Assembly: GCA_900549645.1 (NCBI GenBank)
Contig: URPD01000004.1
Span: 1 to 64,000 of the forward strand
DNA from: an uncultured Eubacteriales bacterium
GTDB taxonomy: Bacteria; Bacillota; Clostridia; Oscillospirales; Oscillospiraceae
Direction: 5' to 3'
Length of the DNA: 64,000 bases
Part shown: in pieces, positions 32,260 through 40,431 of the stretch
Layout of the letters: every line of letters starts with the position of its first letter
Position numbering within the stretch: position 1 is the stretch's first letter
Position numbers and translations under genes: made by a program
The notes under the pieces: generated by a model
The model's database searches: none
Told to the model about the DNA's origin: nothing
What the model saw: only the letters and a program-made list of their open reading frames with translations

Positions 32260-33750
32260 ATGAAGTATATTATGGCTCTCGATCAGGGCACTACCAGCTC
32301 CCGCTGCATCCTCTTTGACCACGCGGGCAACATCTGCGCAAGCGTGCAGAAGGAGTTCAGGCAGATATTCCCGCAGCCGGGCTGGGTGGAGCACGACGCC
32401 GTAGAGATCTGGGATACGACGCTGGAGGTCTCCCGCGCCGCGATGGACAAGCTCGGCATGACGGCGGCGGACGTCGCTGCAATAGGCATCACCAACCAGC
32501 GCGAGACCTCCGTCATATGGGACAAGGCAACCGGCGAGCCTATTGCCAACGCCATCGTCTGGCAGTGCCGCCGCACCGCGCCCATCATCGACAAGCTTGT
32601 TGCCGAAGGCTACGGCGACATGATCCGCGAAAAGACCGGACTTGTACCTGACGCGTACTTCTCCGGCAGCAAAATAAAGTGGCTGCTCGACAACGTACCC
32701 GGCGCGCGCGAACGCGCCGAGCGCGGCGAGCTGCTGTTCGGAACCATCGACACATGGCTCATCTGGAAGCTGACGGGCGGCCGCGTCCATGTGACCGATT
32801 ACACCAACGCCAGCCGCACGATGCTTTTCAACATCCATGAGCTGTGCTGGGACAAAGCTCTGCTTGAGCTGCTGGACATTCCGGAGAGCCTCCTGCCTGA
32901 GGTGAAACCCTCCAGCCATGTCTACGGTACGACCGAGTTTGAGCTGTACGGCGGCGAGATACCGATCGCCGGAGCCGGCGGAGACCAGCAGTGCGCGCTG
33001 TTCGGCCAGTGCTGCTTCGAGCCGGGCACCATGAAGAACACCTACGGAACCGGCTGCTTCATGCTTATGAACACCGGCCGCGAGCCGGTCAAGAGCGCGA
33101 ACGGCCTTGTCACCTCTATCGCCGTCGGCTTTGAGGATCACGTCGAATACGCCCTTGAGGGCAGCATCTTCGTGGCGGGCGCGGCGGTGCAGTGGCTGCG
33201 CGACGAGCTGGGCGTGATATCCGGCGCGGCGGAGAGCCAGCAGTATGCCGAGGCGGTGCCGGACACCGCGGGCGGCTATGTCGTACCCGCATTCACCGGT
33301 ATGGGCGCGCCCTACTGGAATCAGGACGCGCGCGGCGCGATAGTCGGCATCACCCGCGGCTTCAGCCGGGCGCATCTTGTGCGCGCGACGCTTGAGTCGC
33401 TGGCCTACCAGACCTATGACATTGCCCGCGCCATGGAGCAGGACAGCTGCATCCCCATCCGCGAGCTGAAGGTCGACGGCGGCGCCTGCGCCAACAATTT
33501 CCTCATGCAGTTCCAGAGCGACATTCTCGGCAGCCGGGTCGTGCGCCCGCAGTGCATCGAGACGACGGCGCTCGGCGCGGCGTATCTCGCCGGCCTTGCC
33601 GTCGGCTATTGGGACAGCCTTGAGGACGTCCGCCGCAACTGGGCGGAGGACAAGGTGTTCGAGCCGATAATGCCCGCCGACCGCAGCGAAGCGCTGCTCA
33701 AGGGCTGGCACCGTGCGGTCAAGTGCGCGCTTGACTGGACGAAAGAATAA
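32260..33750 (+). CDS. glpK: Glycerol kinase
   Basis: FGGY kinase forming sn-glycerol-3-phosphate from glycerol and ATP. The 496-residue product contains ALDQGTTSSRCILFD, the substrate signature WDKATGEPIANAIVWQ, GAGGDQQCALFGQ, YGTGCFMLMNTG and the C-terminal KVDGGACANNFLMQFQ. All are diagnostic. It lies between the G1P dehydrogenase and the HAD gene with short gaps (33 and 28 bp). There is no glpF or glpO/glpD next to it, which separates it from a standard glycerol-use operon. Confidence 0.95.
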   Translation: MKYIMALDQGTTSSRCILFDHAGNICASVQKEFRQIFPQPGWVEHDAVEIWDTTLEVSRAAMDKLGMTAADVAAIGITNQRETSVIWDKATGEPIANAIVWQCRRTAPIIDKLVAEGYGDMIREKTGLVPDAYFSGSKIKWLLDNVPGARERAERGELLFGTIDTWLIWKLTGGRVHVTDYTNASRTMLFNIHELCWDKALLELLDIPESLLPEVKPSSHVYGTTEFELYGGEIPIAGAGGDQQCALFGQCCFEPGTMKNTYGTGCFMLMNTGREPVKSANGLVTSIAVGFEDHVEYALEGSIFVAGAAVQWLRDELGVISGAAESQQYAEAVPDTAGGYVVPAFTGMGAPYWNQDARGAIVGITRGFSRAHLVRATLESLAYQTYDIARAMEQDSCIPIRELKVDGGACANNFLMQFQSDILGSRVVRPQCIETTALGAAYLAGLAVGYWDSLEDVRRNWAEDKVFEPIMPADRSEALLKGWHRAVKCALDWTKE

Positions 33751-33778
33751 ATAGAGAAAGAAAAACGGAGAAAAGAGA

Positions 33779-34594
33779 ATGGAAAAAAGCCTGAAGGACA
33801 TAGAGCTTTTCCTGTTCGACATGGACGGAACGCTCTATCTTGGAGATAACGTATACGAAGGCGCGATCGAGCTGATGAACGACCTGCCGAAGCTCGGCAA
33901 GAAGTACATATACCTCACCAATAATTCCTCCCGCGCAGGGACTGATTATATCACGCGCCTGCGCCGCCTCGGCTTCCCCTGCGAGGCCGAGAACGTGTTC
34001 ACCTCCGGCATGGCGACCGGCATGTACCTCAATCAGCGTCACCCCGGCGCGAAGGTGTACCTTGCCGGTACGAAGGCGTTCTACCGCGAGCTGGTCAGCT
34101 ACGGCATTGACCTCGTGAACGACGAGAACGGCCACACCGAGGCGGAGACCGTCGATGTCGTCGTGCAGGGCTTCGATACGGAGCTTGTGTACGAAAAGCT
34201 CGACAAAGCCTGCCATTTCCTGCGCCGCGGCGCAACCTTCATCGCCGCAAACCCCGACTGGGTCTGCCCGATGCCGCATGACGAAGTCCTGCCCGACTGC
34301 GGCAGCATCTGCGCCCTGCTCACCGCGTCCAGCGGCGTGAAGCCGACCTATATCGGCAAGCCGAACCGCAACATGATCGACGTTATCTCCGAAATGACCG
34401 GCATTGCAAACGAGCATATCTGCGCCGTGGGCGACAGACTCTATACCGATATCGCCGTCGCGCAGAACGCGGGCGCGGGTTCCGTGCTGGTTCTCTCCGG
34501 CGAGACGGATCAGGCCATGGTCGATGCCGCCGAGCGCAAGCCCGATCTTGTCCTGCCGAGCGTCAAGGAGCTGCACGAGCTGCTCCGAGGATAA
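33779..34594 (+). CDS. HAD-IIA (AraL/NagD-type) sugar phosphatase
   Basis: A 271-residue cytoplasmic phosphatase. Motif I is LFDMDGTLYLGD, motif II the Ser/Asn in YLTNNSSRAG, motif III the Lys in IGKPNRNM and motif IV VGDRLYTDIAVAQN. The type IIA cap lies between motifs II and III. NagD and AraL relatives hydrolyse small sugar or glycerol phosphates with low selectivity. Given the operon partners, dephosphorylation of glycerol-1-phosphate or another C3 phosphate is plausible, but this is inference. It is the last gene before a terminator. Confidence 0.85.
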   Translation: MEKSLKDIELFLFDMDGTLYLGDNVYEGAIELMNDLPKLGKKYIYLTNNSSRAGTDYITRLRRLGFPCEAENVFTSGMATGMYLNQRHPGAKVYLAGTKAFYRELVSYGIDLVNDENGHTEAETVDVVVQGFDTELVYEKLDKACHFLRRGATFIAANPDWVCPMPHDEVLPDCGSICALLTASSGVKPTYIGKPNRNMIDVISEMTGIANEHICAVGDRLYTDIAVAQNAGAGSVLVLSGETDQAMVDAAERKPDLVLPSVKELHELLRG

Positions 34595-34612
34595 AGCCTG
34601 ACAGATACGCAT

Positions 34613-34645
34613 ATCCCGTTGCCGAAACCGGCAGCGGGATTTTTG
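34613..34645 (+). terminator. Terminator of the G1P dehydrogenase - glpK - HAD operon
   Basis: Stem ATCCCGTTGCCG / CGGCAGCGGGAT with loop AAAC, then TTTTTG. Confidence 0.85.
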
Positions 34646-34679
34646 ACGCCGGGAAGAACCAGCGGAATATGGGCACGGC

Positions 34680-34708
34680 TTGACATTGCGGCCGCGCTGG
34701 GTTATATT
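34680..34708 (+). promoter_or_regulatory. Promoter of the GT39 gene
   Basis: TTGACA (34680-34685), 17-bp spacer, TATATT (34703-34708), about 65 bp before the ATG at 34774. Confidence 0.7.
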
Positions 34709-34773
34709 TTTCCTGTATCGCGGCTGCGGCCGCGTATAATCTGAATCTGCGGCCACGCGCCGCGCTGACTGCC

Positions 34774-36570
34774 ATGACGATAACTTATTTGCTGCCAATA
34801 CTGGCGGCACTGCTTATAGTTTTGTTCTATATGGGCTTGCCCTCGCTGAAGGAGTGCCCGCTGGAACGCGCGGAGCCTGCGGAACGCAAGATGAGGCGCG
34901 GCGACTGGCTCGCCGCGGCGGTGATCGCGCTTTGCTACGCGGTAGTCGCGTTCATCGGCCTCGGCGATACCGAGGCGGCGCAGAACCCGCATGTCTTCTC
35001 GCCTAATGAGACTGTCACCGTAGAGCTTGAGAGCGCCATGCCGATAAGCAGACTGCGCATTTTCTGCGGCATAAACGTCGGCAATTATTACATCGAGTGT
35101 TCTGAAGACGGCGAGAACTGGGACTACGCCGGAGAATTTGCGCAGAATTACGTTGCAGTGCTGAAATGGGAAGAGATAGAGCTGAGCGAGACGGTAACGA
35201 CCAAACCCGCGCGCTATCTCCGCATAACCGCTGATAACGATATGTATTTAAACGAAATCGCGGTGTACAGCCCGTACGGTGATCTGCTCGGCATCACATC
35301 CGCCGACGCTCCGGAGCTGTGCGACGAACAGGAGCTTGTCCCGGATTCGGCGAGCTTTATGAACTCCAGCTACTTTGACGAGATTTATCATGTCCGCACG
35401 GCGATAGAGCACCAGAAGGACATCTGGCCGTATGAGGTCAGTCATCCTCCGCTCGGCAAGCTGATAATCGGCATCGGTATCTCGCTCTTCGGCGTGACGC
35501 CGTTCGGCTGGCGATTCATGGGAACGCTCTTCGGAGTCCTCATGCTGCCGGTGATGTATGTATTTTTGAAGAGGCTTTTCGGCGGAAAAGTAGTTCCTGT
35601 GCTCGGAACTGTCATATTTGCGGCGGATTTCATGCACTACGTGCAGACGCGCATCGCCACGATCGACACCTACGCGGTGTTCTTCATCCTGCTGATGTAC
35701 CTGTTCATGTACCTGTGGTGCGAGGACGGGAAAAAGCGCTATCTTGCGCTGTCCGGCCTGTTCTTCGGCATAGGGGCGGCGAGCAAATGGACCTGCATCT
35801 ATGCCGGCGCGGGGCTTGCGGTCATATGGGCGCTGCATTGGATCGTCCGTGCATATCATAGAAAAGACGAGGAAAACGGCGGAAATCTGTTCGCCGAGTT
35901 CCTGCGCAACTGCGGCTTCTGCGTTGTGTTCTTCGTGCTCGTACCGGCAGTGATTTATTACGTTTCGTATTATCATTACGGGGCGGCGAAGGGCCTGACC
36001 GGCGTCGGCGCGTTCTTCACGAAGGCGTATGCGCAGATTGTTCTGGACAACCAGAGCTTCATGTTTACCTACCATTCCGGCGTCACGGCGTCGCATCCGT
36101 ACTCGTCGCGCTGGTATCAGTGGGTGCTCGATATCCGCCCGATACTATACTATCTGGATTACGGCACGGACGGCACGCGGCAGAGCTTCGGTGCGTTCGT
36201 GAACCCGATACTGTGCTGGGCGGGGCTTATCGCGCTCTTTGTGCTGGGCTATGAAGCCGTTGCCAAGCGTGACCGCCGCGCGGCGTTCATACTCATAGGC
36301 TACCTCGCACAGCTCCTGCCGTGGGTGTTCATCACGCGCATAACCTTTGAGTACCACTACTTCGCCTGCACGGTGTTCCTCGTCCTCGCGCTGGGCTACG
36401 TTATCGCGCTCATGCGGCAGTGGAACCCGCGCTGGCGCGTATACGCGGTGGGAGTGGCCGTCCTGTGCGTGGCGGTATTCATCATGTTCTATCCTGCGCT
36501 CAGCGGAATGCGCGTGGATAACGCGACGGCGAGCCGCCTGCTGCGCTGGCTGCCGACTTGGCCGTTCTGA
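34774..36570 (+). CDS. GT39-type protein O-mannosyltransferase-like membrane enzyme with an inserted discoidin-like domain
   Basis: A 598-residue polytopic protein. After two N-terminal helices (1-22, 45-66) comes an extracytoplasmic beta-rich domain (about 75-175), with SRLRIFCGINVGNYYIECS and KPARYLRITADNDMYLNEIA, which resembles an F5/8 type C (discoidin) fold. The PMT catalytic core then follows: acidic first loop SSYFDEIYHVRTAIEH, the SHPPLGKLIIGIGISLFG motif, the GIGAASKWTCIYAGAG region and C-terminal helices. PMT enzymes move mannose (or another sugar) from polyprenyl phosphate to secreted proteins or lipids. The ATG at 34774 has no good Shine-Dalgarno, so the exact start is uncertain. 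It is monocistronic, between two terminators. Confidence 0.82.
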   Translation: MTITYLLPILAALLIVLFYMGLPSLKECPLERAEPAERKMRRGDWLAAAVIALCYAVVAFIGLGDTEAAQNPHVFSPNETVTVELESAMPISRLRIFCGINVGNYYIECSEDGENWDYAGEFAQNYVAVLKWEEIELSETVTTKPARYLRITADNDMYLNEIAVYSPYGDLLGITSADAPELCDEQELVPDSASFMNSSYFDEIYHVRTAIEHQKDIWPYEVSHPPLGKLIIGIGISLFGVTPFGWRFMGTLFGVLMLPVMYVFLKRLFGGKVVPVLGTVIFAADFMHYVQTRIATIDTYAVFFILLMYLFMYLWCEDGKKRYLALSGLFFGIGAASKWTCIYAGAGLAVIWALHWIVRAYHRKDEENGGNLFAEFLRNCGFCVVFFVLVPAVIYYVSYYHYGAAKGLTGVGAFFTKAYAQIVLDNQSFMFTYHSGVTASHPYSSRWYQWVLDIRPILYYLDYGTDGTRQSFGAFVNPILCWAGLIALFVLGYEAVAKRDRRAAFILIGYLAQLLPWVFITRITFEYHYFACTVFLVLALGYVIALMRQWNPRWRVYAVGVAVLCVAVFIMFYPALSGMRVDNATASRLLRWLPTWPF

Positions 36571-36576
36571 ATATAC

Positions 36577-36611
36577 CAACACCCCGAATCATCGATTCGG
36601 GGTGTTGAATT
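36577..36611. terminator. Bidirectional terminator between GT39 and prmA
   Basis: Stem CAACACCCCGAATC / GATTCGGGGTGTTG with a 3-nt loop between convergent genes. Confidence 0.9.
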
Positions 36612-36620
36612 ATTTTATGC

Positions 36621-37538
36621 TTATCTGCACTCGAAGCAGTGCCATTCCTCTTCGCAGTAGTGGGCGATTATCTCAAAGCCGTTTTTTTGGAGCACGGAGC
36701 TGACTTCGTCCTGCCGCCCCTCGATTATGCCGGAGCATATGAACACCGCGCCCTCGGCCATAAACTGCCGCACATAGCCAGAGAGGGGGATGATAACGTC
36801 GGAGACGATGTTTGCGAGCACAAGCTGATACCCGCTGCCAAGCTCGCGGCGCAGGGACGCGTCGCCGATAATATCGCCCGCGTAGACACGGAACCTGTCG
36901 CTCCCGATGCCGTTCAGCGCGGCATTCGACATTGCAACGTCCGGCGCTTTCGGGTCGATGTCACAGCCGACACAGCTCTTGCAGCCGAGAACAAGACTGC
37001 CGATGCCGAGTATACCGCTGCCGCAGCCGAGGTCGAGCACGGTCGTCTCAGGCGAGCAGTATTTTTCGAGCGCGGCGAGGCACATGCGCGTGGTTGCATG
37101 GCTGCCGGTGCCGAAGATCAGGCCGGGATCGAGCCGCAGCGGCTGACGCCCGTCGGCGGGGATCTCCTCCCATTCCGGCACGACGACCAGCTTTTCGCCG
37201 ACCTCGATGGGCTTATAATATTCGCGCCAGTTGTTTTCCCAGTCGCTGTCCTCGATAAACGCGGTCTGCACCGCGCCATACGCGCCGCGTATCTTCGCAA
37301 GGACGGCCTTGCCGTCGGCGTCGTCGCTGAGGTAGCATTTTATGCGGCTTACTCCAGCAAACTTCTGCTCCAGCTCGTCGTCCACGTAGTCCCAGTACTG
37401 GTGATTGTTTTCGAGGAAATCCTGAAAATCGGCCTCGTTTTCTATAACAAATCCGTCCGCGCCCATGTCCGCCATCTGCTGGCAGCGCTCATCTATAAGC
37501 TCGGCCGGTGTGTCAACGCTTACTTCAATCCAACGCAT
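36621..37538 (-). CDS. prmA: Ribosomal protein L11 methyltransferase
   Basis: SAM-dependent trimethylation of uL11. The 305-residue product has the small N-terminal substrate domain (MRWIEVSVDTPAELIDERC), linker WREYYKPIEVGEKLVVVPEW, the methyltransferase motif I VLDLGCGSGILGIGS, the GTGSHATTRMCL substrate loop and motif IV QLVLANIVSDVIIPL. All fit PrmA. The start has AGGAGAAAT and its own promoter (37570-37598). Confidence 0.95.
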   Translation of the reverse strand: MRWIEVSVDTPAELIDERCQQMADMGADGFVIENEADFQDFLENNHQYWDYVDDELEQKFAGVSRIKCYLSDDADGKAVLAKIRGAYGAVQTAFIEDSDWENNWREYYKPIEVGEKLVVVPEWEEIPADGRQPLRLDPGLIFGTGSHATTRMCLAALEKYCSPETTVLDLGCGSGILGIGSLVLGCKSCVGCDIDPKAPDVAMSNAALNGIGSDRFRVYAGDIIGDASLRRELGSGYQLVLANIVSDVIIPLSGYVRQFMAEGAVFICSGIIEGRQDEVSSVLQKNGFEIIAHYCEEEWHCFECR

Positions 37539-37569
37539 AATATTTCTCCTTCAAAAATTGTCTGCCCAT

Positions 37570-37598
37570 ATTGTACACGCTGTGCCGCGCCTTGTCCA
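37570..37598 (-). promoter_or_regulatory. Promoter of prmA
   Basis: On the minus strand: TGGACA (37593-37598), 17-bp spacer, TACAAT (37570-37575), about 25 nt leader. It lies downstream of the small RNA terminator, so prmA need not rely on the upstream transcript. Confidence 0.6.
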
Positions 37599-37619
37599 TA
37601 GCCGAGGCGCACAAACGCG

Positions 37620-37741
37620 AAAAAACCAAACGGGAGCTCCAAGCCTGCCTGCAAGGAGTTCCCGTTCGGTTGTGAAAGAAAAGAGAGTGAGAAAACGAAT
37701 GAAAAACGTCTCATTCGAGACACGCAAGCTTTTCACTTACT
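37620..37741 (-). ncRNA. Candidate small RNA (about 120 nt) with own promoter and terminator
   Basis: A minus-strand unit with a consensus promoter (37748-37776) and, about 120 nt on, a long terminator: stem AACCGAACGGGAACTCC / GGAGCTCCCGTTTGGTT (37624-37671) followed by six T. The 5' half holds a stem-loop, with two mutually exclusive pairings: GTCTC/GAGAC, or CGAATGA with TCATTCG. A single-stranded C/U-rich stretch (CTCTCTTTTCTTTC) sits between the two hairpins and could pair with purine-rich ribosome binding sites. No convincing reading frame is present. It does not match 6S, SRP, tmRNA or RNase P RNA as far as I can see. It could alternatively be an attenuated leader of prmA. Confidence 0.5.
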
Positions 37742-37747
37742 GACAAG

Positions 37748-37776
37748 AAAATAACACAGTCGCTCCGCAAAGTCAA
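37748..37776 (-). promoter_or_regulatory. Promoter of the small RNA candidate
   Basis: On the minus strand: TTGACT (37771-37776), 17-bp spacer, TATTTT (37748-37753). Confidence 0.6.
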
Positions 37777-37821
37777 GTGATATTTTTAACATTTTTGCAG
37801 CTCGGCGAATTTTTGTGTTAT

Positions 37822-38022
37822 TTATATATCATAGGCTTTGCCAAGTGCGTTCAATTCGGTAAATGTGTCTATCTCAATCACGTCTTTTGCTTCGCATTTG
37901 CGGGCATAAACGGTATAATCATCCAAAAAGTACTTCAGCGGCACGGTGTCTCGATAGCGCTTACCTCGCCGGGGCGGCTTTCTGCGTGGTTGAACAAAAC
38001 GTAAATATTTACGGCCGGCCAA
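37822..38022 (-). pseudogene. Possible C-terminal remnant of a nucleotidyltransferase-type gene
   Basis: The last 35 or so codons of this minus-strand frame encode DDYTVYARKCEAKDVIEID followed by TFTELNALGKAYDI. This reads like the C-terminal tail of LicC-type choline-phosphate cytidylyltransferases (VIEID plus an ELxxLD-like end). The upstream part is Arg/Lys-rich and unlike any protein I know, and there is no ribosome binding site. I treat it as a possible decayed fragment. The rest of 37777-38209 shows no gene. Confidence 0.2.
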
Positions 38023-38209
38023 GCGCGATAATCAATTAATGTCAATACTGAACGAAGCGTATTGAAAAAAGGCGGATTTATTTGTTTGCTATTGCGGCTT
38101 GCCGCCGGCTGCATAAATTGTTAGTATAATATAATAGAAAAGCATATGGACATATTCCCGCGGAAAGTATGGCGTATAAAGATGCGCGGGAGCAGGTATG
38201 AGGATGTAA

Positions 38210-39961
38210 ATGAATCTGAACAATATTATTTCACTGCTGGGCGGAGTGGCGCTGTTCCTGTTCGGAATGACGCTGATGGGCGACGGGCTGAAAAAGGTCG
38301 CGGGCAGCAAGCTGGAGCTTGTGCTGTACCGCCTGTCGGGGACGCCGCTGCGCGGTGTGCTGCTCGGCACTGGCGTGACGGCGGTCATACAGTCGTCCTC
38401 GGCGACGTCGGTGATGGTTGTTGGCTTCGTCAACTCCGGTATGATGAAGCTGAGACAGGCTATCGCGGTGATCCTCGGCGCGCTTCTGGGCACGAGCGTC
38501 ACGGGCTGGATAATCTGCCTCTCGATGCTGGAGGGCAGCGGCTGGGTTGCGCTGTTCTCGACGTCCACCCTCAGCGCGGTTATCGCCGTGTGCGGAATAA
38601 TCCTGCGCATGTTCAGCCGCAGCCAGCAGCACCGCCACGTGGGTGACATTATGCTTGGCTTCTCGGTGCTGATGTTCGGGATGCAGTCGATGAGCACGGC
38701 GGTGTCTCCTCTGCGCGAGAGCGCGGCGTTCGTGCGGCTTATCACAAGCTTCTCGAATCCGCTTCTCGGCATACTGGCTGGCGCACTTTTTACCTGCATT
38801 CTGCAGAGCGCGAGCGCCGCGGTCGGTATCCTTCAGGCGCTGTCCGTCACGGACGCGGTCAGCTTTGCGGCCGCGTATCCGGTCATCCTCGGCATCGCAA
38901 TCGGTGCGGCTGTGCCGGTGCTGCTGTCGGCGCTGGGCGCGAAAACAGACGGCAGGCGCACCGCTTTTGCGTACCTTGAAATAGAGCTTGTCGGCGTGAT
39001 ACTCTGCGGCGGGCTGTTCTACGGCGTGAATGCGGCGATAGGCTTTACGTTTATGGACATGACGATGAACGCCGTCAGTATCGCGTTTGTGAACACGGCG
39101 TTCCGCTTCGTGACCGCGCTTGCGCTGCTCCCCGCAATCGGCCTGCTTGAAAAGCTGGCCTGCGCACTGATAAAGGGCGGGGAGGAGCAGACTCACGCCG
39201 ACGCATTCGACAGGCTTGACGAACGCTTCCTCGCGCATCCCGCGCTTGCCGTGGAGCAGAGCCGACTGACCGTGGAGGACATGGGCAAGACCGCGCAGAG
39301 CAACCTGCTCACATCGGTTGCGCTGCTCAGGGATTACAGCGACGAGGCATTTGCGCGCGTTGAGAGTGAGGAGGGGCTGGTCGACCAGTACGAGGACAGG
39401 CTCGGAACCTACCTCATGCGCATAACCGAACGCGAGCTTACGTGCGAGGAAAATGAGAGCGTGTCAAAATACCTGCACACGCTCAGCGATTTTGAACGTA
39501 TCAGCGACCACGCGATGAACATTGCTGAGGCCGCGCGCGAGATAAGCCAGAAGAAGCTGCGCTTCACCGGCGCGGCGGAGCATGAGCTGGACGTACTGAG
39601 CGCCGCTGTGCAGGAGATACTGGATGTTGCGTCGCGGGCATTTTTTGCAAATGACGTTGAGCTTGCATACCGCGTGGAGCCGCTGGAGGAGCGGATTGAC
39701 GTGCTGTGCGACGAGCTGAAGCTGCACCATGTCGAACGGCTCCAGAGCGGGGACTGCTCGCTTGAAAACGGCTTCGTGTTCAACGACCTGCTCGCAAATT
39801 TTGAGCGTGTGGCCGACCACAGCTCAAATCTTGCGATTGCGACGATAGAATTGCGCTCAGACAGATACGACACCCACGAGTATGTCATCAACCTCAAGGA
39901 GCTGCACTCCCACCGCTTTGACGAGTATTACGAGGAATACGCCCGGAAGTACAGTGTCTGA
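38210..39961 (+). CDS. Na+/phosphate cotransporter (NptA/PhoU-domain type)
   Basis: A 583-residue protein. Residues 1-310 contain two inverted membrane repeats with the family's signatures TAVIQSSSATSVMVV and TCILQSASAAVGILQ. The C-terminal part (about 340-560) is a PhoU-like helical domain (SDFERISDHAMNIAEAAREI and NFERVADHSSNLAIATIE, each with a helix metal-type E-R-xx-DH motif). Such proteins import phosphate coupled to sodium in Firmicutes. The ATG at 38210 follows GAGGATGTAA. A TATAAT-type -10 lies near 38124, but the -35 is poor. It is monocistronic. Confidence 0.92.
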   Translation: MNLNNIISLLGGVALFLFGMTLMGDGLKKVAGSKLELVLYRLSGTPLRGVLLGTGVTAVIQSSSATSVMVVGFVNSGMMKLRQAIAVILGALLGTSVTGWIICLSMLEGSGWVALFSTSTLSAVIAVCGIILRMFSRSQQHRHVGDIMLGFSVLMFGMQSMSTAVSPLRESAAFVRLITSFSNPLLGILAGALFTCILQSASAAVGILQALSVTDAVSFAAAYPVILGIAIGAAVPVLLSALGAKTDGRRTAFAYLEIELVGVILCGGLFYGVNAAIGFTFMDMTMNAVSIAFVNTAFRFVTALALLPAIGLLEKLACALIKGGEEQTHADAFDRLDERFLAHPALAVEQSRLTVEDMGKTAQSNLLTSVALLRDYSDEAFARVESEEGLVDQYEDRLGTYLMRITERELTCEENESVSKYLHTLSDFERISDHAMNIAEAAREISQKKLRFTGAAEHELDVLSAAVQEILDVASRAFFANDVELAYRVEPLEERIDVLCDELKLHHVERLQSGDCSLENGFVFNDLLANFERVADHSSNLAIATIELRSDRYDTHEYVINLKELHSHRFDEYYEEYARKYSV

Positions 39962-39975
39962 AAGTCCGTTTCGGC

Positions 39976-40004
39976 TTGCATTTTCCGGGGAATAATACTA
40001 TAAA
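39976..40004 (+). promoter_or_regulatory. Promoter of the cupin gene
   Basis: TTGCAT (39976-39981), 17-bp spacer, TATAAA (39999-40004), with a leader of about 25 nt. Confidence 0.6.
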
Positions 40005-40036
40005 GCCACTTTTGCAAAGCAGCTATGGAGGCAATT

Positions 40037-40360
40037 ATGTACAAGAATATTGAAAAGCAGAAGAAAATATCTCTCAAGGATCTGGTCGAGTATCAGGAGG
40101 GGCAGGTCGTCAGCAAGACGCTGGTGCAGAACAGCCTCATCAGCATGACGATTTTCTCCTTCGACAAGGGAGAGGAGATATCCACCCACGCGGCGGGCGG
40201 CGACGCTATGGTGACGGTGCTTGAGGGCACCGGGCGCTTCACCGTCGGCGGCGAGGTGTTCGTCCTCAACGCGGGCGAGACGCTTATCATGCCGAAGGAC
40301 ATTCCTCATGCCGTCTACGGTGAGGAGCGCTTCAAAATGCAGCTGACAGTCTCGTTCTGA
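40037..40360 (+). CDS. Single-domain cupin protein
   Basis: A 107-residue beta-barrel protein. Cupin motif 1 is degenerate (FDKGEEISTHAAGGDAMVTVLEG, with one His), and motif 2 reads LIMPKDIPHAV, with the usual Pro and His. These likely hold a metal ion. Such small cupins bind diverse small molecules, so no substrate can be given. I start it at 40037 because TGGAGG is placed 5 bp upstream; the longer frame adds MEAI inside the ribosome binding site. It stands alone between promoter and terminator. Confidence 0.85.
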   Translation: MYKNIEKQKKISLKDLVEYQEGQVVSKTLVQNSLISMTIFSFDKGEEISTHAAGGDAMVTVLEGTGRFTVGGEVFVLNAGETLIMPKDIPHAVYGEERFKMQLTVSF

Positions 40361-40372
40361 ACGGGAAAAAAC

Positions 40373-40420
40373 AAGGTCCCGCTTCCCGGCAGATGCGCCG
40401 GAAGGCGGGACCTTAATTTT
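40373..40420. terminator. Bidirectional terminator between cupin and coiled-coil genes
   Basis: Long stem AAGGTCCCGCTTCCCGGC / GCCGGAAGGCGGGACCTT between convergent genes, with flanking A and T runs. Confidence 0.85.
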
Positions 40421-40431
40421 ATATTTGGCCG

